NCBI GenBank assembly: GCA_900550175.1
Contig: URQX01000056.1
Location: forward strand, 1-10,169
Origin: an uncultured Veillonella sp.
GTDB taxonomy: Bacteria > Bacillota > Negativicutes > Veillonellales > Veillonellaceae
Length of the DNA stretch: 10,169 nt
Reading direction: 5' to 3'
Part shown: positions 6,491-10,169 of the stretch, piece after piece
Layout: each line of letters begins with the position of its first letter
Numbering within the stretch: position 1 is the stretch's first letter
The notes under the pieces: generated by a model
Seen by the model: the letters and a program-made list of their open reading frames with translations, nothing else
Database searches by the model: none
What the model was told of the DNA's origin: nothing
Made by a program: the position numbers and the translations under genes

Positions 6491-8959
6491 ATGAATGAAA
6501 AATATGTAGCCCAAGATATTGAGAAAAAGTGGCAAAAGTATTGGGATGATAACCATACGTTTAAAACAGAATATGATGAATCTAAAGAAAAATACTATGT
6601 ATTAGAAATGTTCCCGTACCCATCTGGTAACTTACATATGGGTCACGTGCGTAACTATTCCATTGGTGACGTAGTAGCTCGTTTCAAAAAAATGAAAGGC
6701 TTTAATGTGTTGCATCCAATGGGCTGGGACTCCTTTGGTATGCCTGCAGAAAACGCGGCTATCAAACATGGTATTGCCCCTAAAACATGGACACTTGACA
6801 ACATCGAGAACATGAAATTGCAACAAAAAGCACTTGGCTTGTCCTATGATTGGGACCGTGAAGTTGCAACATGTAAAGAAGATTATTACAAATGGACTCA
6901 ATGGTTCTTCCAACAATTTTATAAAAAAGGCTTAGCATACAAAAAAGAAGCTAAAGTAAACTGGTGTGAAACGTGCCATACTGTATTGGCGAACGAACAA
7001 GTTATCGACGGTGCTTGCTGGCGTTGTGATAACCCAGTTGAGAAAAAAGATTTGTCTCAATGGTTCTTGCGTATTACAGAATATGCTGATCGCTTGTTAA
7101 CTGATTTAGACACTCTTGATCACTGGCCACAACGCGTTAAATTAATGCAAAAGAACTGGATTGGTCGCTCTGAAGGTACAGAGTTCTCCTTCGAAGTTCA
7201 ATCCATTAATGAACGTGTATCTGTGTATACTACACGAGTTGATACTATTTATGGCGTAAGCTATGTAGTATTGGCTCCTGAACATCCATATGTAGAACGT
7301 CTTATTGAAAATGCTCCTAACAAAGCTGAATTAGAAGCTTTTATTACGCGTATGCGCAATATGAGCGATATCGATCGTACATCTACAGATGCACCTAAAG
7401 AAGGTATGTTCACTGGTTCCTATGCAGTAAACCCTATGTCTGGCGAACAAGTTCCAGTTTGGATTGCTAACTATGTATTAGTAGACTATGGTACTGGCGC
7501 TGTAATGGGTTCCCCTGCACATGATGAACGTGACTGGGAATTTGCTCATAAATATGATTTGCCAATCAAACAAGTTGTAGCTCGGGAAGGCGAAGAATAT
7601 AGCCTTGAAAAATGGCAAGAATGGTACCATGAAGATGGTATCCTCGTTAATTCTGGTGAATATAACGGCCAAACATCTGAAGAGGCTCGTAAAAATATTA
7701 CCGCTGCTCTTAATAAACGCGGCATTGGTGAAGGTAAAGTAAACTTCCGTCTTCGTGACTGGTTGATTTCTCGTCAACGTTATTGGGGCGTGCCAATTCC
7801 TGTAGTATATTGTGAAAAATGCGGTGAACAACTCGTTCCTGAAGAACAGTTGCCAGTACGCTTGCCAGAGGATGTTAAATTTGAATCCGGTGCTGTATCT
7901 CCATTGGCTACATCTGAAAGCTTCTTAAATACTACATGTCCTAAATGTGGTGGTCCTGCACGTCGTGAAACAGACACAATGGACACATTTATCGATTCCT
8001 CTTGGTACTTCTTGCGCTATACAGACGCTAAAAACGACCAAGTTCCATTCGATAAAAAAATTGCTAACTACTGGATGAACGTGGACCAATATATCGGTGG
8101 TATTGAACATGCAATCTTGCACTTGTTATACTCTCGATTCTTTGTGAAAGTTATTCATGATTTAGGCCTTATCGAAGCTAACGAACCATTCCGTGGTTTG
8201 TTGACACAAGGTATGGTTCTTAAAGAAGGCAGCAAGATGTCTAAATCCAAAGGTAATGTAGTTTCTCCTGAAGAAATTATCAATACTTATGGCGCAGACA
8301 CTGCCCGTTTGTTCATTCTCTTTGCGGCTCCTGTAGATCGTGACCTCGATTGGTCTGACCAAGGTGTTGAAGGCTCTTACCGTTTCTTAGGCCGTGTATG
8401 GCGTATTGTTGATGCATACAACGAAGAAGCTAAGAAAAACGTAACTGGTGAACTTACAAAAGACGAATTTGCATTGCGTCGTGAATTGCACCGTGTTATC
8501 AAGAAGGTAACAGAAGACCTCGATAACAACTTCAACTTCAATACTGCTATTTCTGCCATCATGGAACTTGTAAATGCTATGTACGCTCATAAGGACAAAG
8601 CTGATACAATTAATAGCGCTTTAGCTAATGAATTGACTCATTCCTTATTACTTCTTTTAGCACCATTCGTTCCTCATATGACAGAAGAGTTGTGGCATGA
8701 ATTGGGTGAAACTACATCCATCCACACTGAAAATTGGCCTGTATATGAAGAGGCAGCTCTTGTTGTAGATGAAGTAGAAGTAGTATTACAAGTAAATGGT
8801 AAAGTTCGTGATAAACTTACTGTTTCCGTAAATATTACAAAAGAAGAATTAGAAACAATGGCTAAAGAATCTAGCCGTGTTCAAGAGTTTACAGAAGGTA
8901 AAAATATTGTAAAAGTTATTTATGTTCCTGGTAAACTTGTAAATATCGTTGTTAAATAA
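6491..8959 (+). CDS. leuS: Leucyl-tRNA synthetase
   Basis: Class Ia synthetase that charges tRNA-Leu with leucine and edits mischarged norvaline or isoleucine. The length of 822 aa is normal for a bacterial LeuRS. The Rossmann active site carries PYPSGNLHMGHVRNY (HMGH at 49-52). A zinc site uses Cys159, Cys162, Cys176 and Cys179. The CP1 editing domain (about 220-400) retains TTRVDT with Thr252, and SPAHDERD with Asp345, the residues known from E. coli editing; the usual Pro of TTRPDT is Val here. A second cysteine set is at 441/444 and 483/486, followed by DTMDTFIDSSWYFLRY. KMSKS is at 582-586. The anticodon-binding helices follow, then the small C-terminal domain ending KLVNIVVK. AGGAGG (6478-6483) lies 7 nt before the ATG. 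It has its own promoter and no T-box leader. Confidence 0.98.
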   Translation: MNEKYVAQDIEKKWQKYWDDNHTFKTEYDESKEKYYVLEMFPYPSGNLHMGHVRNYSIGDVVARFKKMKGFNVLHPMGWDSFGMPAENAAIKHGIAPKTWTLDNIENMKLQQKALGLSYDWDREVATCKEDYYKWTQWFFQQFYKKGLAYKKEAKVNWCETCHTVLANEQVIDGACWRCDNPVEKKDLSQWFLRITEYADRLLTDLDTLDHWPQRVKLMQKNWIGRSEGTEFSFEVQSINERVSVYTTRVDTIYGVSYVVLAPEHPYVERLIENAPNKAELEAFITRMRNMSDIDRTSTDAPKEGMFTGSYAVNPMSGEQVPVWIANYVLVDYGTGAVMGSPAHDERDWEFAHKYDLPIKQVVAREGEEYSLEKWQEWYHEDGILVNSGEYNGQTSEEARKNITAALNKRGIGEGKVNFRLRDWLISRQRYWGVPIPVVYCEKCGEQLVPEEQLPVRLPEDVKFESGAVSPLATSESFLNTTCPKCGGPARRETDTMDTFIDSSWYFLRYTDAKNDQVPFDKKIANYWMNVDQYIGGIEHAILHLLYSRFFVKVIHDLGLIEANEPFRGLLTQGMVLKEGSKMSKSKGNVVSPEEIINTYGADTARLFILFAAPVDRDLDWSDQGVEGSYRFLGRVWRIVDAYNEEAKKNVTGELTKDEFALRRELHRVIKKVTEDLDNNFNFNTAISAIMELVNAMYAHKDKADTINSALANELTHSLLLLLAPFVPHMTEELWHELGETTSIHTENWPVYEEAALVVDEVEVVLQVNGKVRDKLTVSVNITKEELETMAKESSRVQEFTEGKNIVKVIYVPGKLVNIVVK

Positions 8960-8966
8960 CGATATT
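8942..8966 (+). repeat. Inverted repeat across the leuS stop codon
   Basis: AATATCGTT (8942-8950) is repeated in reverse complement as AACGATATT (8958-8966) with a 7-nt loop; the TAA stop (8957-8959) is at the base of the right arm. It has no strong U tract, so it is not a terminator by itself, but it may act with the GC-rich hairpin that follows at 8984. Confidence 0.5.
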
Positions 8967-8983
8967 CTATTCGTTTAATACAG

Positions 8984-9020
8984 TAAGCCCCCAACTACAT
9001 AGGTAGAAGGGGGCTTATTT
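8984..9020 (+). terminator. Intrinsic terminator or attenuator between leuS and the deaminase gene
   Basis: TAAGCCCCC (8984-8992) pairs fully with GGGGGCTTA (9009-9017). Within the loop CTAC (8995-8998) pairs with GTAG (9003-9006), separated from the outer stem by a symmetric AA/AA internal loop and closed by ATAG. The T-rich run TTATTTTAT covers the 3' side. It ends only about 18 nt before the next start codon, leaving no room for a promoter after it. Confidence 0.8.
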
Positions 9021-9035
9021 TATAGTGAGGTAATT

Positions 9036-9515
9036 ATGGCAAAACGTAGCGATTATATTTCCTGGGATGAATACTTCATGGGCGTTGCCATTTTGGCAGC
9101 ACAACGTTCTAAAGACCCAAATACACAAGTTGGTGCATGTATCGTTAGCAATGATAATAAAATTTTATCCATTGGCTATAATGGCATGCCTTTGAATTGT
9201 AGCGATGATGACTTTACGTGGGAACGCGATACAGCAGATGATAATAAATATTTCTATACTGTACATAGTGAACTTAATGCCATTCTGAATTATCGTGGTG
9301 GTTCTCTAGAGGGCTCTAAGATTTATGTAACCCTTTTCCCATGTAACGAATGTGCTAAAGCCATTATTCAAAGTGGTATTAAGGCTGTTATTTACCGAGA
9401 TGATCTTTACAAAGATACAAAAGAGGTTAAGGCATCTAAGAGGATGTTAAAAACTGCTGGCGTAGAGATTATTGAATATAAGCCAACCGGTCGCACTTTA
9501 AATATTACATTGTAA
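9036..9515 (+). CDS. Deoxycytidylate (dCMP) deaminase
   Basis: Zinc enzyme that turns dCMP into dUMP, the substrate of thymidylate synthase. The 159-aa protein resembles eukaryotic DCTD strongly at the N-terminus: KRSDYISWDEYFM, then AQRSKDPNTQVGACIV (22-37) and IGYNGMP, followed by CSDD. Zinc ligands are His77 and Cys103/Cys106 in FPCNECAKAII; Glu79 is the catalytic proton shuttle. The motif reads HSE rather than the usual HAE. The GYNGMP-CSDD segment corresponds to the region that binds the dCTP/dTTP effectors in known enzymes, so allosteric control is likely but inferred. A short site GTGAGG lies 5 nt before the ATG. It follows leuS by 76 nt, with a hairpin between them, and ends at a strong terminator. 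I leave the symbol blank because bacterial names vary (comEB, dcd-like). Confidence 0.93.
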   Translation: MAKRSDYISWDEYFMGVAILAAQRSKDPNTQVGACIVSNDNKILSIGYNGMPLNCSDDDFTWERDTADDNKYFYTVHSELNAILNYRGGSLEGSKIYVTLFPCNECAKAIIQSGIKAVIYRDDLYKDTKEVKASKRMLKTAGVEIIEYKPTGRTLNITL

Positions 9516-9538
9516 TAGAATAAATTTTTATTACTATC

Positions 9539-9575
9539 AAAAGACCCTATATACAAGCATATATAGGGTCTTTTT
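9539..9575. terminator. Bidirectional intrinsic terminator between the convergent deaminase and aminopeptidase genes
   Basis: A perfect 15-bp inverted repeat, AAAAGACCCTATATA (9539-9553) with its complement at 9560-9574, has a 6-nt loop CAAGCA. T tracts are present on the plus strand (9571-9575) and, through the A run 9539-9542, on the minus strand. It lies 23 nt after the deaminase stop and about 100 nt from the aminopeptidase stop. The stretch 9576-9674 shows no gene. Confidence 0.88.
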
Positions 9576-9674
9576 GTATGTAGTTTTCCATTATAAATTG
9601 ATATCTACTAGAGCCGTTAGACTAGACATACAGTTTTTGCTGTCATCCAATTTATGATTGTTTTGTAGTTATGT

Positions 9675-10169
9675 TTATACTTGTAAACGCCCATCAATCA
9701 TAATGTCTACTTCTTGACCGTCACGAGTGTAGCCCTTGATGTTCATCCGTTCATGGCCAATCATAAAGTCCACATGTGTCAAGGAGTGGTTAAGGCCGCG
9801 TTCCTTTAATTCTTCTTCAGATAAACCATCGCTGTTTTTAAGGCATGTAGGATAGGATGCACCAATTGCTAAATGACAGGATGCATTTTCATCAAATAAT
9901 GTTTCGTAGAAGATTTGGTTAGACTGGCTAATTGGGCTGAAGTGATCCACTAATGCTACTTCGCCAAGGTAGTGGGAGCCTTCATCAGTTTCTACTAATT
10001 CTTTTAGAACTTCATAACCTTCTTTGGCAGTGTATTCTACAATTTTTCCTTCTTTGAATGTAAAGGAGAAATCAGAAATAGTGTTGCCATGGTAAATTAA
10101 AGGTTTTGTACTGTGCACAACGCCATTTACACCATTATATTGAGGAGCAGAGAAAACTTCCTCTGTAGG
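9675..10169 (-). CDS. M29-family aminopeptidase (AmpS/AmpT-like), 3' part only
   Basis: C-terminal 164 residues of a thermophilic-aminopeptidase-type (M29) metallopeptidase, which removes N-terminal residues using two metal ions; full members have about 410 residues, so roughly 60 percent lies beyond the right edge. The frame is open to base 10169 and begins PTEEVFSAP, the conserved Glu-ligand motif. Then come GEVALVDHFSPIS, the DENASCHLAIGASYP stretch (His codon at 9873-9875) and THVDFMIG (His 9774-9776, Asp 9768-9770), which supply the rest of the metal site and the conserved Tyr. It ends DGRLQV. A GTG at 10116-10118 is internal and not a start, because the family motif continues upstream of it. 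It is convergent to the deaminase gene. Family is secure; substrate range cannot be seen. Confidence 0.93.
   Translation of the reverse strand, partial: PTEEVFSAPQYNGVNGVVHSTKPLIYHGNTISDFSFTFKEGKIVEYTAKEGYEVLKELVETDEGSHYLGEVALVDHFSPISQSNQIFYETLFDENASCHLAIGASYPTCLKNSDGLSEEELKERGLNHSLTHVDFMIGHERMNIKGYTRDGQEVDIMIDGRLQV

Noticed and set aside
6461..6498. Two tiny reading frames before leuS (ATG 6461, five codons; ATG 6475, seven codons), each with a Leu codon, as a leader peptide.
   Set aside because: Neither has a ribosome site, each has a single leucine codon, and no alternative hairpins or terminator follow. The second merely overlaps the leuS Shine-Dalgarno and start.
9593..9655. Inverted repeat ATAAATTG/CAATTTAT with a 47-nt loop and a small inner ACAG/CTGT hairpin, as a possible small RNA.
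   Set aside because: Arms are short and AT-rich, the loop is long, and there is no promoter or terminator of its own; chance is the simplest explanation.
10116..10118. GTG as the start of a short 147-residue protein on the minus strand.
   Set aside because: The same frame continues upstream with the conserved M29 motif PTEEVFSAP to the window edge, so this is the inside of a longer gene.
1..10169. A novel defence system, mobile element or CRISPR array.
   Set aside because: Every long frame has a clear housekeeping assignment, gaps are at most about 160 nt, and no transposase, integrase, attachment site or spaced direct repeats are visible.

Overview
This is an ordinary low-GC housekeeping segment of a Bacillota-type chromosome. 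The topA-trmFO pair, the folate-dependent TrmFO enzyme, purine-rich Shine-Dalgarno sites, TTG starts and codon use all point to Firmicutes. The protein flavour, a secreted GH18 of the spore-cortex type and the lack of the usual xerC-hslVU-codY genes after trmFO suggest a Negativicute, perhaps Veillonella. That genus call is inference from general recognition and was not checked.

Layout. At 16-2385 is topA (DNA topoisomerase I), overlapping by 8 nt trmFO (2378-3694), which makes the m5U54 of tRNA; both start with TTG. A strong, probably two-way terminator (3752-3796) separates them from the convergent lgt (minus strand, 3818-4642; lipoprotein lipidation). A 153-bp divergent promoter region (4643-4795) carries a near-consensus promoter for lgt and an extended -10 for a secreted GH18 protein with a long basic helical tail (4796-6400). 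leuS (6491-8959) has its own near-consensus promoter and no T-box. A hairpin (8984-9017) sits in the short gap between leuS and a deoxycytidylate deaminase gene (9036-9515). A second long two-way terminator (9539-9574) precedes the 3' part of an M29 aminopeptidase gene (minus strand, 9675 to the right edge), which is cut by the window.

The genes serve DNA topology, tRNA modification, tRNA charging, dUMP supply and envelope maturation; they do not form one pathway. I found no mobile element, CRISPR array, tRNA or rRNA, riboswitch or defence system. The points most worth a second look are the extra N-terminal tail on TopA, a repeated GGCGAGCC motif with matching symmetric flanks found only in topA, the GH18 protein with its Lys/Glu/Ala tail, an Lgt in which residues that are His in E. 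coli are replaced, a dyad over the GH18 promoter, and the hairpin in the leader of the deaminase gene.
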